Positions 36,810 to 46,214 of a stretch of 64,000 nt of DNA are shown one piece after another. A program made the position numbers and the translations under genes. Under the pieces are notes generated by a model. It was not told the origin of the DNA and made no database searches. It was given only the letters and a program-made list of their open reading frames with translations. The number at the start of each line of letters is the position of its first letter. Positions within the stretch are counted from its first letter, which is position 1. The DNA is from Hyphomonas johnsonii MHS-2 (GTDB lineage Bacteria; Pseudomonadota; Alphaproteobacteria; Caulobacterales; Hyphomonadaceae), in the NCBI RefSeq assembly GCF_000685275.1, contig NZ_ARYK01000001.1, forward strand, positions 868,001-932,000, given 5' to 3'.

Positions 36810-37688
36810 TTATATGATGTCCGCGAAAGTGCGCTCAGTGGCTTTGAAGTAGAAGAAGCCGGACGGCAGGACGATTGCGATGGTCAGTAGGCCCATGCCG
36901 ACCATCTCAAATGATGGTGCTGGTGTACCGAGCAAGCACCAACGGAACCCTTCGATGACGGCGACCATGGGATTGAGTTCGTAGAACAGTCGCCACTGTT
37001 CGGGCACCAGGCTGGTCATGTACGCGACGGGGGACGCGAACATGCCGATCTGGACGAAAAACGGGATGAGGTACTGGACATCGCGATAGCGCACGTTGAG
37101 AGCGGCAAGCCAAAGGCTGAAGCCAAACGCAGCGACGATCGCCATGACAATGAACAAGGGAAGAAAGACCACCGCGAGATTTGGCGCAACCTGGTACCAG
37201 ACCAGCATGCCGGTCAGGAACAGGAAAGCGAGAACAAAGTCGATCAGCGGTGTAATCGTTGTCGCGAGGGGCAGGATAATGCGCGGGAAGTAGACCTTGC
37301 TGATCAGATTGGCTTCCTTGACCATCCCAAGCCCTGACCGGCTCACGGCCTGCGAGAAATAGGTCCAGGGCACGATCGCCGCGAACGCCATCAGCGAATA
37401 GGGGACGCCTCCGGTTGGAATTCGCGCGATCCGGCCGAATATGAATATGAACACGATCATTGTCAGTACGGGCTGGATGACGGCCCAGGCTATGCCGAGA
37501 ACGGTTTGCTTGTACCGCGCGGAAACATCCCGCCAGACCATGAAGAACACGAGCTCACGGAAATCCCACAGATCCCCCCAGGCCATGCTGAACAAACCGC
37601 GATCAGCGTCGATAATCGTCTTTTGGGATTCGCTAAGCGGGGCAGCGCTGATATCTTTGGGAAGTCTCTCGTCAGTCACTATTTTCAT
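36810..37688 (-). CDS. Polysaccharide ABC exporter permease (Wzm-like)
   Basis: A 292-residue membrane protein of the ABC-2 type with about six membrane segments, including IAWAVIQPVLTMIVFIFIFG and LMAFAAIVPWTYFSQA. ABC-2 exporters of this kind move complete lipid-linked glycans across the inner membrane. It is three bases before the Wzt-type ATPase gene, and the two make one exporter. Upstream is a 346-base region shared with a divergent gene. Confidence 0.92.
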   Translation of the reverse strand: MKIVTDERLPKDISAAPLSESQKTIIDADRGLFSMAWGDLWDFRELVFFMVWRDVSARYKQTVLGIAWAVIQPVLTMIVFIFIFGRIARIPTGGVPYSLMAFAAIVPWTYFSQAVSRSGLGMVKEANLISKVYFPRIILPLATTITPLIDFVLAFLFLTGMLVWYQVAPNLAVVFLPLFIVMAIVAAFGFSLWLAALNVRYRDVQYLIPFFVQIGMFASPVAYMTSLVPEQWRLFYELNPMVAVIEGFRWCLLGTPAPSFEMVGMGLLTIAIVLPSGFFYFKATERTFADII

Positions 37689-38034
37689 CCCGAACGGGTT
37701 TCAATATTGCGGCGCTGAGTCGGTCTTGAGGTGCGTCGGCACGGAGTGCGCCGCAGGGAATGCGTCGGTCCCACACATTCCTCTCAAGCAAGTCTCAGGC
37801 CAAATAGCAAGCCGCCTCACCTGTGCCGCCCACGTATCGCCCAGGGGGCATGGGCGGAGGGAGGCAAGTCCGCGCCGTGATGGTAATCGAACCTGTCAGA
37901 ATGGAAGACTGTCGCGGTTCCGAAGACTTCCGACAGCTGGTATGGCCTTTGCAATCGTATCGGTGTTTACGTAAGTGTTCCAAGGTCGCACGCTGGTATT
38001 GTCGTTCGCACCTTTGGGAGAGGTGGCTCATAAA
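37689..38034. other. Divergent control region between exporter and biosynthesis operons
   Basis: No supported gene is seen in these 346 bases. The region separates the Wzm/Wzt operon from the operon starting at 38035, so it likely holds promoters for both. GGGAGAGG near 38015 is the ribosome binding site for the downstream gene. No clear operator repeat was found. Confidence 0.45.
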
Positions 38035-39240
38035 ATGAAACTCGCAGTTCCTTTTGGATTCTATTGCGCCGGTAATGTCGGAGACGAATCCACTCTCCTC
38101 GGTTTCGGACGCCTGATCAGGCAGTTCGGTGATGGCGTTGAGGTTGATGTGGCAACCAGCTGTGTCAACCAGGCGCGCAAGGTCGAGCCGTTCTTCCGCT
38201 ATTACCAATATACCGACGGGATCATGGGCTTTGAGCCCAAGTTGCGGGCGCACATGGCCAGCGGCTATGTCTTCGCTGGCGGCACGCCGATTTCCGACAG
38301 CCTCGGGGATTGGCCACTGCGTACGGTGGGCGGCATCCTGGAGCATGCGCACAATTGGGGGAAACCGACAGCCTTCGTGGGTATCGGCGTCGAACACCTG
38401 TTTGAAGAGATTTCTCAGCAGAGGATGAAGGAACAGATCATTCCGAACGCACTGGGCTGGAGCGTGCGAAGCGCGAAGGACCGTGACCGCCTGCTGGATC
38501 TCGGCGCTGCCGAAGACGACGTGGCTGTGGCCGCAGACATGGCGTGGCTGCTGGATCCGGTAGACCCGGCTTATGGCCGCGAAGTCTTCGAAAGCCTGGG
38601 GCTGGAGGATGGCCCGGTTGTGGGTGTGAACATCAATGCCGAGCCGCATCTTATTGCAAAGTCCCCGCAGCTGTTTCGTGAGACCGCTGCAGCATTGGAC
38701 CACCTTGTCGAACACCATGGCGTCAAGGTCCTGTTCCTGTTTGCTGAAACTCGCGAAGGCGAGACCTTTGACAAGGCGGCTTCAGAAAAGGTTCGGGAGC
38801 TGATGGTTCACAAGGACGCAGCGATCATGGGGCCGGACGAGTACCTCATCCCACAACAGATGATGTCGATCATTTCGCAATGCACCACGACAATCAGCAC
38901 GCGTTATCATTTCTGCCTTTTCTCGGTGCTGCAGAGCGTGCCGTTCGTTGCCATCTCCCGGTCAGACAAGGTCACGGATTTCTGCCAGGACATTGACTGG
39001 AAGGCGGACATCGACCCGGCGAAGGTGAGCCGCGAGTTGATCATTGCGCAAGTCGAGCGCCAGCTTGCCGGTATTCCAGAGGAAATGGCTCTGCTTCCGG
39101 CAAAGATCGAAGTCATGCGCCGCCGGGCGGAGCAAAACAGTTTTGTTCTCGACAAGCTCCGTGCAGCGGCAGGGGGTGTGGGAGCACAGACCTGGTTGCT
39201 CCACGCGGCAGGGCGCGTTGGCAAGAAGCTCGGGGCCTGA
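38035..39240 (+). CDS. Polysaccharide pyruvyl transferase family protein
   Basis: A 401-residue GT-B-like protein of PF04230. Family features: FYCAGNVGDESTL at the N-terminus, the GGGTPI-type loop (FAGGTPISDS), a GVGIE-type segment (VGIGVEHLF) and near the C-terminus STRYHFCLFSVLQSVPFVAI. Members transfer pyruvate ketals from PEP, or act as sialyltransferase-like glycosyltransferases. I start at 38035, which begins the family N-terminus directly; an upstream start at 37975 would add 20 unrelated residues. It is followed after 5 bases by a glycosyltransferase gene. A pyruvylated end cap would fit the capped-chain exporter, as inference. Confidence 0.85.
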   Translation: MKLAVPFGFYCAGNVGDESTLLGFGRLIRQFGDGVEVDVATSCVNQARKVEPFFRYYQYTDGIMGFEPKLRAHMASGYVFAGGTPISDSLGDWPLRTVGGILEHAHNWGKPTAFVGIGVEHLFEEISQQRMKEQIIPNALGWSVRSAKDRDRLLDLGAAEDDVAVAADMAWLLDPVDPAYGREVFESLGLEDGPVVGVNINAEPHLIAKSPQLFRETAAALDHLVEHHGVKVLFLFAETREGETFDKAASEKVRELMVHKDAAIMGPDEYLIPQQMMSIISQCTTTISTRYHFCLFSVLQSVPFVAISRSDKVTDFCQDIDWKADIDPAKVSRELIIAQVERQLAGIPEEMALLPAKIEVMRRRAEQNSFVLDKLRAAAGGVGAQTWLLHAAGRVGKKLGA

Positions 39241-39245
39241 ATCAG

Positions 39246-40502
39246 ATGAAATCGAATAAGACGAGAGTCCTTGTCATCACGGGCGTGTTTCCACCCATGG
39301 CGATTGCTGAAGGCGACCATATTGCCCGTCTCAGCGAGGGGCTGGCTGAGCGCGGTTACGAGGTTGATGTACTGGCAGGCAAGGGCGCCAACGGTGCCAG
39401 CGTGAAGGGATGCCGTGTGCATCCCGTCATGGCGAACTGGAACTGGTCTTCGCAGGCGAAGATCCTGCGCTTCGCAGAAGACATGAAGCCGGACATCATC
39501 TTCTTCTGGTTTATCGGCATGGCTTTCGAATTCCATCCGATGATCTCGCACGTGGCGACGCGGTTGAAGGCGGTGCTGCCGCAGACCCGGATCGTTACGC
39601 AGATTACCGCACCGGTGGGCGTGCGCCCGAAGGAGCATCCATTCCTCACGCGCGCCGGCCTGAAACTTTCCGCGGTCAAGCTCGGCGGCGGAAACATCAG
39701 TTATGAATATGGTACACTGCTGCGCGACAGCGACCGTATAATCGCCATGGCTGAACCTCATCTCCAGCGCTTCGCCGAACAGATGCCAGGCCTTGAATCC
39801 AAGGCCGTCGTCATTCCGCCGCCGCCGCTCATTCCGATGAGCGCGCCGGGGGAAACCTCGCGCATGAAGGGGCGGGAGATGCTGGGTGTTCCAGCTGAAG
39901 CGCCGCTGTTTGCCTATTTTGGCCGCCTGTATGTGGGCAAGGGGCTGGAGTATCTGATTCAGGCTTTCAGCAAGGTACGCAAACAGGTGCCGGATGCGCG
40001 GCTCGCGATTATCGGTGGAGCCGCCCCCGACTATTTCAAATCAGGCTGGAGTGTCGACGCACTGCATGAACTCGCCCGCGAAGAAGGTGTGGCAGATGCG
40101 ATCAGCTGGACTGGAGAATTTCCGTTCGAGACGGATGACGGCTCGCTGTATCTGCGCGCGGCCGACTATGCTGTCTTGCCGTTCACGGAAGGTGCAGCGT
40201 TGAACAACAGTTCCATTGCCGCCTGTGCGGCCCACGATTTGCCTGTCATCACGACTACGGGCGATCGCCGCGAGCCTGAATTCATGGATGGACAAAACGT
40301 ACTGCTCTGCCAGCCGAAGGACGCAGACGCGCTTGCGGACGGCATGCTGCGCGTTCTGAGCGACAAGGATCTCACGAGCCGCCTCAAGGCAGGCTCCGCC
40401 GACCTTACGGGGCGTTACTTCAGCTGGAAGGCGACGCTGGACAGTACGGTCAAGGTGTTCGAGGACGCACTTCAGGGTGCCGCAGCGCGGGAAACGGCAT
40501 GA
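39246..40502 (+). CDS. Glycosyltransferase family 4
   Basis: A 418-residue GT-B glycosyltransferase. It has ITGVFPPMAIAEGDHIARLSE-type N-terminal loop, FAYFGRLYVGKGLEYLIQAF as the donor-domain start, and DYAVLPFTEGAALNNSSIAA in place of the usual EX7E segment. The replacement of the first glutamate block is a mild oddity. It shares its last four bases with the start of the fused nucleotidyltransferase gene. The donor sugar is unknown, perhaps a heptose given the neighbours. Confidence 0.86.
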   Translation: MKSNKTRVLVITGVFPPMAIAEGDHIARLSEGLAERGYEVDVLAGKGANGASVKGCRVHPVMANWNWSSQAKILRFAEDMKPDIIFFWFIGMAFEFHPMISHVATRLKAVLPQTRIVTQITAPVGVRPKEHPFLTRAGLKLSAVKLGGGNISYEYGTLLRDSDRIIAMAEPHLQRFAEQMPGLESKAVVIPPPPLIPMSAPGETSRMKGREMLGVPAEAPLFAYFGRLYVGKGLEYLIQAFSKVRKQVPDARLAIIGGAAPDYFKSGWSVDALHELAREEGVADAISWTGEFPFETDDGSLYLRAADYAVLPFTEGAALNNSSIAACAAHDLPVITTTGDRREPEFMDGQNVLLCQPKDADALADGMLRVLSDKDLTSRLKAGSADLTGRYFSWKATLDSTVKVFEDALQGAAARETA

Positions 40503-41725
40503 CCCGTGTAAAGCAAGCCCTGTTCCTGGTTGGTGGGAGGGGAACACGGCTCGGTGCCTTGTCGGCGAATACGCCGAAACCGATGCAGGAAATTGCACCC
40601 GGCGTGCGCTTCCTGGATATCCTGCTGGAAAACGCCGCGCGGATGGGCTTCTCGGACATTGTCCTGCTTGCCGGGCATCTGGGAGAACAGGTTGAGAGCG
40701 CGTACAATGGCCGGACCATTGGCGAAGCAACAATCCGGGTTGTTCGTGAAAGCGAACCCATGGGTACGGGTGGCGCGTTGGCCCAGGCTGCTCATGTGCT
40801 GGACGAGACGTTCGTGCTGCTGAATGGAGATTCATTCTTCGACATCAATCTGCGTGCGCTGACCGCCGCGCCGCTGCCAGCGGGCGGGGGGCGGCTTGCC
40901 CTTCGCATGGTGGACGACACATCCCGTTACGGTTCCGTGAAACTGGACGGCATGAACGTTGCCGCCTTTATCGAAAAGAACCCGGATGTTTCTGGTCCGG
41001 GCCTCATCAATGGCGGCATCTACTATCTGGGGCGCGATCTCGTGGACCGCATTGCGGCACCTTCCTCGATCGAAACCGACGTGTTTCCGGACCTGGTGCG
41101 CGAGGGGCGCCTGGAGGGGGTGCCTTTCGATGGCTACTTCCTGGATATCGGCCTGCCTGAAACGCTGGCGCAGGCGCAGCGTGAGACAGCGGCCCTCCGG
41201 ATGCGTCCAGCGGCTTTTCTTGATCGGGATGGCGTGCTCAACGAGGACAGGGGCTATACGCACCGCGTCGCCGATCTTGCCTGGATGCCGGGCGCGAAAT
41301 CAGCGATCCGCTTGTTGAACGACCGCGGTTACAGGGTGATTGTCGTGACCAACCAGGCTGGTGTCGCGCGCGGCTATTATGATGAACCTGCGGTGTTGGA
41401 CTTTCATGCCGCCATGCAGGAACAACTGGCGCCCGATGGCGCCTACATCGATGCGTTCTATCATTGCCCGTATCATGCAGACGGTTGCGTGCCTGCGTTC
41501 ACAGTTGATAATCACCCGGACAGGAAACCCAATCCGGGCATGCTTTTGCAGGCCATGACAGATTGGTCGGTCGACAAGGCCGGTAGTTTTCTGATCGGAG
41601 ATAGTACCACCGACATCGAGGCGGCAACCCGGGCAGGGATTCCAGGACACCTTTTTGAATCGGGCGAGCTTGATGTAATCGTGTCAGGAATAATCGACCA
41701 CCCTTCAGACAAGCCTGCGGATTGA
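40499..41725 (+). CDS. Fused sugar nucleotidyltransferase (HddC-like) and GmhB-like HAD phosphatase
   Basis: A 408-residue two-domain enzyme. Residues 1-235 form a nucleotidyltransferase with GGRGTRLG at 12-19, the TPKPM segment and NGDSFFD. Residues about 238-400 form a HAD phosphatase with the nucleophile motif FLDRDGVLN (D242, D244) and GDSTTDIEAA. In GDP-heptose synthesis GmhB removes the 7-phosphate and HddC adds GMP, so the fusion joins successive steps. GmhB's zinc-binding second cysteine pair is absent (HPDRKPNPG replaces CDCRKP), although CPYH and GCVP remain. It overlaps the upstream gene by four bases. Confidence 0.9.
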   Translation: MTRVKQALFLVGGRGTRLGALSANTPKPMQEIAPGVRFLDILLENAARMGFSDIVLLAGHLGEQVESAYNGRTIGEATIRVVRESEPMGTGGALAQAAHVLDETFVLLNGDSFFDINLRALTAAPLPAGGGRLALRMVDDTSRYGSVKLDGMNVAAFIEKNPDVSGPGLINGGIYYLGRDLVDRIAAPSSIETDVFPDLVREGRLEGVPFDGYFLDIGLPETLAQAQRETAALRMRPAAFLDRDGVLNEDRGYTHRVADLAWMPGAKSAIRLLNDRGYRVIVVTNQAGVARGYYDEPAVLDFHAAMQEQLAPDGAYIDAFYHCPYHADGCVPAFTVDNHPDRKPNPGMLLQAMTDWSVDKAGSFLIGDSTTDIEAATRAGIPGHLFESGELDVIVSGIIDHPSDKPAD

Positions 41726-41742
41726 TTGCGGGAGGAAGCAAA

Positions 41743-42882
41743 ATGCATCGGGCCATTCCGTTTGACGAAATTCACCGCTGGATGTTCGATACCGCTCTCC
41801 CGCTTTGGGCCGATGTCGGGTTCGACGGTCAAACCGGAACGTTTGCCGAGAAGCTCGCCTTCTCCGGCAAGCCGATCGACACGGGCTTCCACCGAACACG
41901 TGTGACCGGACGCCAGACGTACGTCTTCGCCCATGCTGCTTTGATGGGCTGGGAGCGTGGCCAGGACCTGGCCGCCGCGGGCGCCAGGAAACTGAACGCC
42001 ATTTACCAGGGGCCGGAACACGGCTGGCCGCGTACGACAAATACAGCTGGCGACGTGATAGATGGTACACCCGATCTCTATGATCTCGCCTTCACACTGT
42101 TCGGATTTGCCTGGCACTATCGGGCGTCCCAAGATCCAGAGTCGTTGGCGTCAGCGCATCGTGCGCTGGATTTCATTGAATTGCACATGCGCGCACCGGT
42201 CGGCTTCTGGCATGAACTGCCGCCCAGCGGTTGGCGACTGCAAAACCCCCACATGCATCTGCTTGAGGCATCGCTCGTTGCGTTTGAAGCAAGTGGCGAT
42301 GAACGGTTCCTCAAAACAGCGAAACAGATTGTAACCCTGTTTCGTGCCCATCTTTTCGACGGCCGCACGCTCGCCGAGTATTTTGACGCTGACTGGAATC
42401 GCGCACCCGGTGACGAAGGGCAGCTGGCGGAACCCGGGCACCAGCTGGAATGGGCCTGGATTCTCATTCAGTACGGACGTCTTGCGGGAGAGGACACCTT
42501 GGCGCTCGCCGAAGCGCTTGTCGGCTTTGCTGAGGCCCATGGCTTCGATGATCGCACGGGACGCGTCCTGCAAGTCGTGCGTTCCGACGGGACGATCGTC
42601 GATGGCGGGTCGCGAACCTGGCCGAACACCGAACGGATAAAGGGGCACCTCGCCCTGTTTGAAGCGACAGGCAGGGATCCGCGACAGGCGGTCGCGACGA
42701 GCGCGCGCGTTCTGCTGGATACATATCTTGCGACCGAGGTTCCCGGCCTGTGGATCGACAGGTTCAATGCTGACGGCTTGCCGGAAGCGAGTGATGCGCC
42801 AGCGTCGACGCTCTACCATGTTTTTCTGGCCTTCGCCGAAATCCTGAGGTTGCGCGACGCAATCGAGGCGATTGCTGACTAA
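41743..42882 (+). CDS. AGE-family sugar epimerase/isomerase
   Basis: A 379-residue alpha6/alpha6-barrel protein of the N-acylglucosamine 2-epimerase / mannose isomerase superfamily. It shows TRVTGRQTYVFAHAAL, NPHMHLLEASLVAFEAS and EPGHQLEWAWIL, which hold the catalytic histidines. Related enzymes interconvert mannose and fructose or GlcNAc and ManNAc, sometimes as phosphates. I start at 41743, which has GGGAGGAA upstream. It closes the operon and is followed by a strong hairpin. It could supply the mannose branch that feeds the GDP-sugar enzymes, which is inference. Confidence 0.85.
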   Translation: MHRAIPFDEIHRWMFDTALPLWADVGFDGQTGTFAEKLAFSGKPIDTGFHRTRVTGRQTYVFAHAALMGWERGQDLAAAGARKLNAIYQGPEHGWPRTTNTAGDVIDGTPDLYDLAFTLFGFAWHYRASQDPESLASAHRALDFIELHMRAPVGFWHELPPSGWRLQNPHMHLLEASLVAFEASGDERFLKTAKQIVTLFRAHLFDGRTLAEYFDADWNRAPGDEGQLAEPGHQLEWAWILIQYGRLAGEDTLALAEALVGFAEAHGFDDRTGRVLQVVRSDGTIVDGGSRTWPNTERIKGHLALFEATGRDPRQAVATSARVLLDTYLATEVPGLWIDRFNADGLPEASDAPASTLYHVFLAFAEILRLRDAIEAIAD

Positions 42883-42993
42883 GCCCGGCAGGGCGTGAAG
42901 CACGCCGGCTGAGCGTGGCAAGCCGTCTGTATTTCTGAAATAAATTCATACCCGCTGCCGCGGTGCCTGCCGTCGCAGTTCATTTCGCTTGCC

Positions 42994-43023
42994 CCGGGAG
43001 CGCCAGCACTCTGGCGCTCCCGG
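42994..43023. terminator. Perfect 13-bp hairpin between convergent genes
   Basis: CCGGGAGCGCCAG and its exact complement close a CACT loop. It lies between the AGE-family gene and the converging acyltransferase gene. There is no T run on either side, so it may be a weak terminator or an RNA-stabilising structure. Confidence 0.45.
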
Positions 43024-43068
43024 AATGGTGCGTGACCTGGTCAACAAAAGCCGACGCGTAAAGCGTTG

Positions 43069-45894
43069 CTATTGCTCAGGCGCAGGTTCGTCAGTGCCTT
43101 CGGGGGCATCAGAACTTGCGGAAAGCCCCATGTTGATGCGTCCGTTCAGGTCGAGCTCCTTCAAGCCCTTGCTGATGGCGTCTGCGATGAGCCTGTGGCC
43201 AGCCTCGTTCGGATGGGTGTCGAAGCGTGAGATGCGGTAATCATCCCGGTTGGGCAGGCCATCGAACAGGTTTGCCAGATTGATGGTTTCGAAACCCGCA
43301 TCCCTGGCATATTGCTCCAGGACCGGCGGCGGCGCTTCGTGTTCGCGGATATCATCGTCCACGCTCGGGACGTAGATCCATACACCGCGAATACCGTCAG
43401 CCTCTAGGTCTTTACCGAGCATCTTGTAGACGTTCTGGACAAACTCGAGCCGATAGGGTGCCAGTCGGCGGGAGATTTCTGTATCAGTCATCGAGCTGTT
43501 GAGACCCGCCCGAGCATTGATGTCGTCAAGGAACGGCCAGGGCATCGGGACGCCTTGTCGAATCATGCGGGCATGGTGATCGAAGATGGAATCCCTGATT
43601 CCCGCGACAAAGAAGACAATGTCAGGACGGAACTTGCGGACCTTCGATTCATATTCCATCACACGTTGGGCCGCGACTTGGCCATCGAACGAGAAGTTCA
43701 TCATCTCGTATTTTGCGTTAGGGCGAGCCGACTCGTTTTCGAAGTCCTGACGCAGCAGGGATGTAAAGCGCTTGTCACGTTCCACCCCGCGTCCACGGGT
43801 CCGGGATGCGCCGAGGATGGCGACGCGATAGGCGCCTTCTGGCTTCGTCAACGGATAGTCGTAGTCATCCATGCCCCACTGGTTGGTGGGCGTGGTGACT
43901 CCGGCAGCCGAATACGTAGCGTTCGGAACATATTCGCGTTCCATGTAGGAATCGACGAAGTGGACGCCTTCGTAATCTTCCTGCATCTTGTGCGCCTGAC
44001 CGGGGTTCTGCATGAAGAATTCCCAGAGTTCGCCATTGAACCGTTGGCTGGAAATCAGGCCTTCATAATAGCCACGCTCCAGCATGATCTGGTCCTGCGC
44101 ATTCAGCTTCGATGCACCGATATCTTCTGCCAGCTGCCGGGCACCGATGGTGTCGTGCACCTTGGGATTCTGTAGGGCGACAAGGCCGACGGCGATCGCG
44201 CCACAGAGAACGATTGCGCCATAGAAATCCTTTTTCTTCTTGGCGAGGTTGCGTTTGACGCGCGGAGCCGGCTTCGCCAGGCCGAAATGGATGCCCAACG
44301 TGATCACGCAGAGAAGGATGCCGATCGCAGCGGAGGCGAGCGTGACGCCCCAGTCGGCCGGGGTTGCGGCACTAATATCCGTGAATGCCGGGGCAAGACC
44401 CGCCCGGGCGACCATGTCCACCCAGTCATGCGCCGTCGGACTCGTCCAGAACGACCACAGGATACAGATGAACAGGAAGGTTGAGACCGTGCGGATCACC
44501 AGCGTCACCTTCGGTGGAATGAAGGCGATCGGCGATGGCTGCTTGCTCTTGGGACGGGCCTCAAGCCAGGTTTGCCCGATCAGCAACGCGCCAAGGATCA
44601 ACCAGAACAGCACGTCCGGGAGGGTTAAGAGGACCGTACCGGTCAACCAGTACCATTGATAGGCATGCAGTGCCCATGTCGCTATGAACACCGTCGCGAT
44701 CGCCAGCATGACGCCGGTCATGTGAGGCACGCCCATCTTCTTGAACACCATGTAGGATGGGTTGAAGACCATCTTCTGCATGAAGTCTTTCCAGTAGATG
44801 TTGATACGGCGCCAGAAGTCGATGAAGCTGGTCGAGAAGTAGAAGCGCGAGTGCGTTTCAGGCAGATTGTAGCCGAACAGAACGATCAGGCCGACGATCA
44901 GGTGGAAGAGGCCCGAAACCTTGAGGTAGAGGCCGAAATTCGAAACCACGTATTGCAGGAAACCAAGTGCGCTGGTGACCTCATTCATGCCGAGGACGTA
45001 CTCGACGTGGATCAGTCGATAGAGCAGCAGGTGGACGAAGCCGCGCAGGATATAGGTGGCACCGTGACGGTAAATGCGGGTCGCTTCATCATTATAATAG
45101 GTGCGCCCATAGGTGGAGTAATCCACAGCGGGAAAGAACGGGAACACGATGTTCGGGAACAGGAAGAAATAGCTCAACCGGTCCCAGATGTTCTTCGGCC
45201 CTTTGCCGTTGGAAATGTCGTAAAGATAGATCGCCAGGCGGAACATGAATATCGCAGCGAGAACCGGCAAGATGGCCATCACCCAGCCGGTATAGACGAA
45301 GCCGGATCGGAACGCAGCAAGGCCTGCCGTGCAGGCGAGCAGCAGCGCGAGCCGAATCCAGATCGAGACGGGCAGGTGGCATATGCCGATCAGCACGAGG
45401 CTGGCGCCGATCAGGCCGACCGCAGCGGGGATGCTGACAACACCGAATACGCCGATGATGGCGACGAGGCCGAGGCCGAGGAAGAATGGGCGGCGCAGGC
45501 TGGTCGGCAGATAATGGTTGATGATGAAGCCGGACAAGGTGAGCGGCGCAATGAACTTGTAGAAGGCCGTGCTCTCGATCTCGTAGATACGGATCGCCCA
45601 GGTGGTGATGCCGACCAGAAGAACAACTGACCAGAAGCGCATGGTTTCGGCGAAGGTCCGTTGCCCGCTGGCGATTTCCCAAAGGATGCCAAGACCCATG
45701 ACGCCGCCGAATCCGGCGACGATCAATTTCCCCTGCAGCGAGAAGTTCTCGGCCGCAGACAAGTGGTTTTCTGCGAACACCGCAAAGATCGCGATCGCGG
45801 CGATAATGATCAGGACGGAAGGGCCCCATTTGTTTGGAACCGAACGCTCGGCCGTTTCTACGGAATCCGAACTTGATTGTGTCGAGACTTCCAT
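43069..45894 (-). CDS. MBOAT O-acyltransferase fused to an SGNH/AlgX-like domain
   Basis: A 941-residue protein. Residues about 25-590 form a polytopic MBOAT domain with TSFIDFWRRINIYWKDFM and the invariant histidine at H410 (ALHAYQWYW). After a last membrane helix (IVLCGAIAVGLVAL), residues about 620-915 make a periplasmic SGNH domain with serine S697 in LGASRTRG and D892/H894 in DTHPNEAGH. MBOATs of AlgI, PatA and DltB type move acyl groups across the membrane, and the SGNH partner (AlgJ/X, PatB, DltD) completes transfer to the glycan. Here both are one chain. The upstream carrier-protein gene is on the same strand. Confidence 0.9.
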   Translation of the reverse strand: MEVSTQSSSDSVETAERSVPNKWGPSVLIIIAAIAIFAVFAENHLSAAENFSLQGKLIVAGFGGVMGLGILWEIASGQRTFAETMRFWSVVLLVGITTWAIRIYEIESTAFYKFIAPLTLSGFIINHYLPTSLRRPFFLGLGLVAIIGVFGVVSIPAAVGLIGASLVLIGICHLPVSIWIRLALLLACTAGLAAFRSGFVYTGWVMAILPVLAAIFMFRLAIYLYDISNGKGPKNIWDRLSYFFLFPNIVFPFFPAVDYSTYGRTYYNDEATRIYRHGATYILRGFVHLLLYRLIHVEYVLGMNEVTSALGFLQYVVSNFGLYLKVSGLFHLIVGLIVLFGYNLPETHSRFYFSTSFIDFWRRINIYWKDFMQKMVFNPSYMVFKKMGVPHMTGVMLAIATVFIATWALHAYQWYWLTGTVLLTLPDVLFWLILGALLIGQTWLEARPKSKQPSPIAFIPPKVTLVIRTVSTFLFICILWSFWTSPTAHDWVDMVARAGLAPAFTDISAATPADWGVTLASAAIGILLCVITLGIHFGLAKPAPRVKRNLAKKKKDFYGAIVLCGAIAVGLVALQNPKVHDTIGARQLAEDIGASKLNAQDQIMLERGYYEGLISSQRFNGELWEFFMQNPGQAHKMQEDYEGVHFVDSYMEREYVPNATYSAAGVTTPTNQWGMDDYDYPLTKPEGAYRVAILGASRTRGRGVERDKRFTSLLRQDFENESARPNAKYEMMNFSFDGQVAAQRVMEYESKVRKFRPDIVFFVAGIRDSIFDHHARMIRQGVPMPWPFLDDINARAGLNSSMTDTEISRRLAPYRLEFVQNVYKMLGKDLEADGIRGVWIYVPSVDDDIREHEAPPPVLEQYARDAGFETINLANLFDGLPNRDDYRISRFDTHPNEAGHRLIADAISKGLKELDLNGRINMGLSASSDAPEGTDEPAPEQ

Positions 45895-46132
45895 CTCTCT
45901 CCCCTTAGGCTACTGTACTGGGCTCCCGACCCCCGGAGCATGTGGCTGGCAACAAAGCAAGTTCCTTGCCGACCGCGGCCCAGCATATGCGACATCCGGT
46001 TGATGGAATGCAATGTTTGATCCCAAATATTAATGCTTCGCCTTAAGCGAAGACATCTGCAGGCGAATTTTCGAGTGCTTGGCTAATTTGAGATGAAGCA
46101 GGGCTTTCCGGGATGAAGCAATTTTGTGATTA
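45895..46132. other. AT-rich region upstream of the acyltransferase gene
   Basis: No gene is seen in this AT-rich stretch. It contains an imperfect inverted repeat near 46035-46052 (CTTCGC...GCGAAG). It likely holds the promoter of the acyltransferase gene. Confidence 0.4.
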
Positions 46133-46173
46133 AAAATGCGGCCTTCATCGGAAATTCCGTGAAGGCCGCATTT
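46133..46173 (-). terminator. Rho-independent terminator after the carrier-protein gene
   Basis: A 12- to 14-pair stem (ATGCGGCCTTCA with its complement) encloses a second small palindrome (CGGAAATTCCG). Read on the minus strand it ends in TTTTTAA. It lies 42 bases beyond the stop codon of the acyl carrier protein gene. Confidence 0.85.
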
Positions 46174-46214
46174 GTCGACTACGAATCGGACCTGAGCAGG
46201 CCCTTGTCGGTCAG

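Noticed and set aside
44656-45630. 324-codon plus-strand open frame opposite the MBOAT gene
   Set aside because: Its translation is extremely acidic and histidine-rich, an artefact of reading hydrophobic membrane codons backwards.
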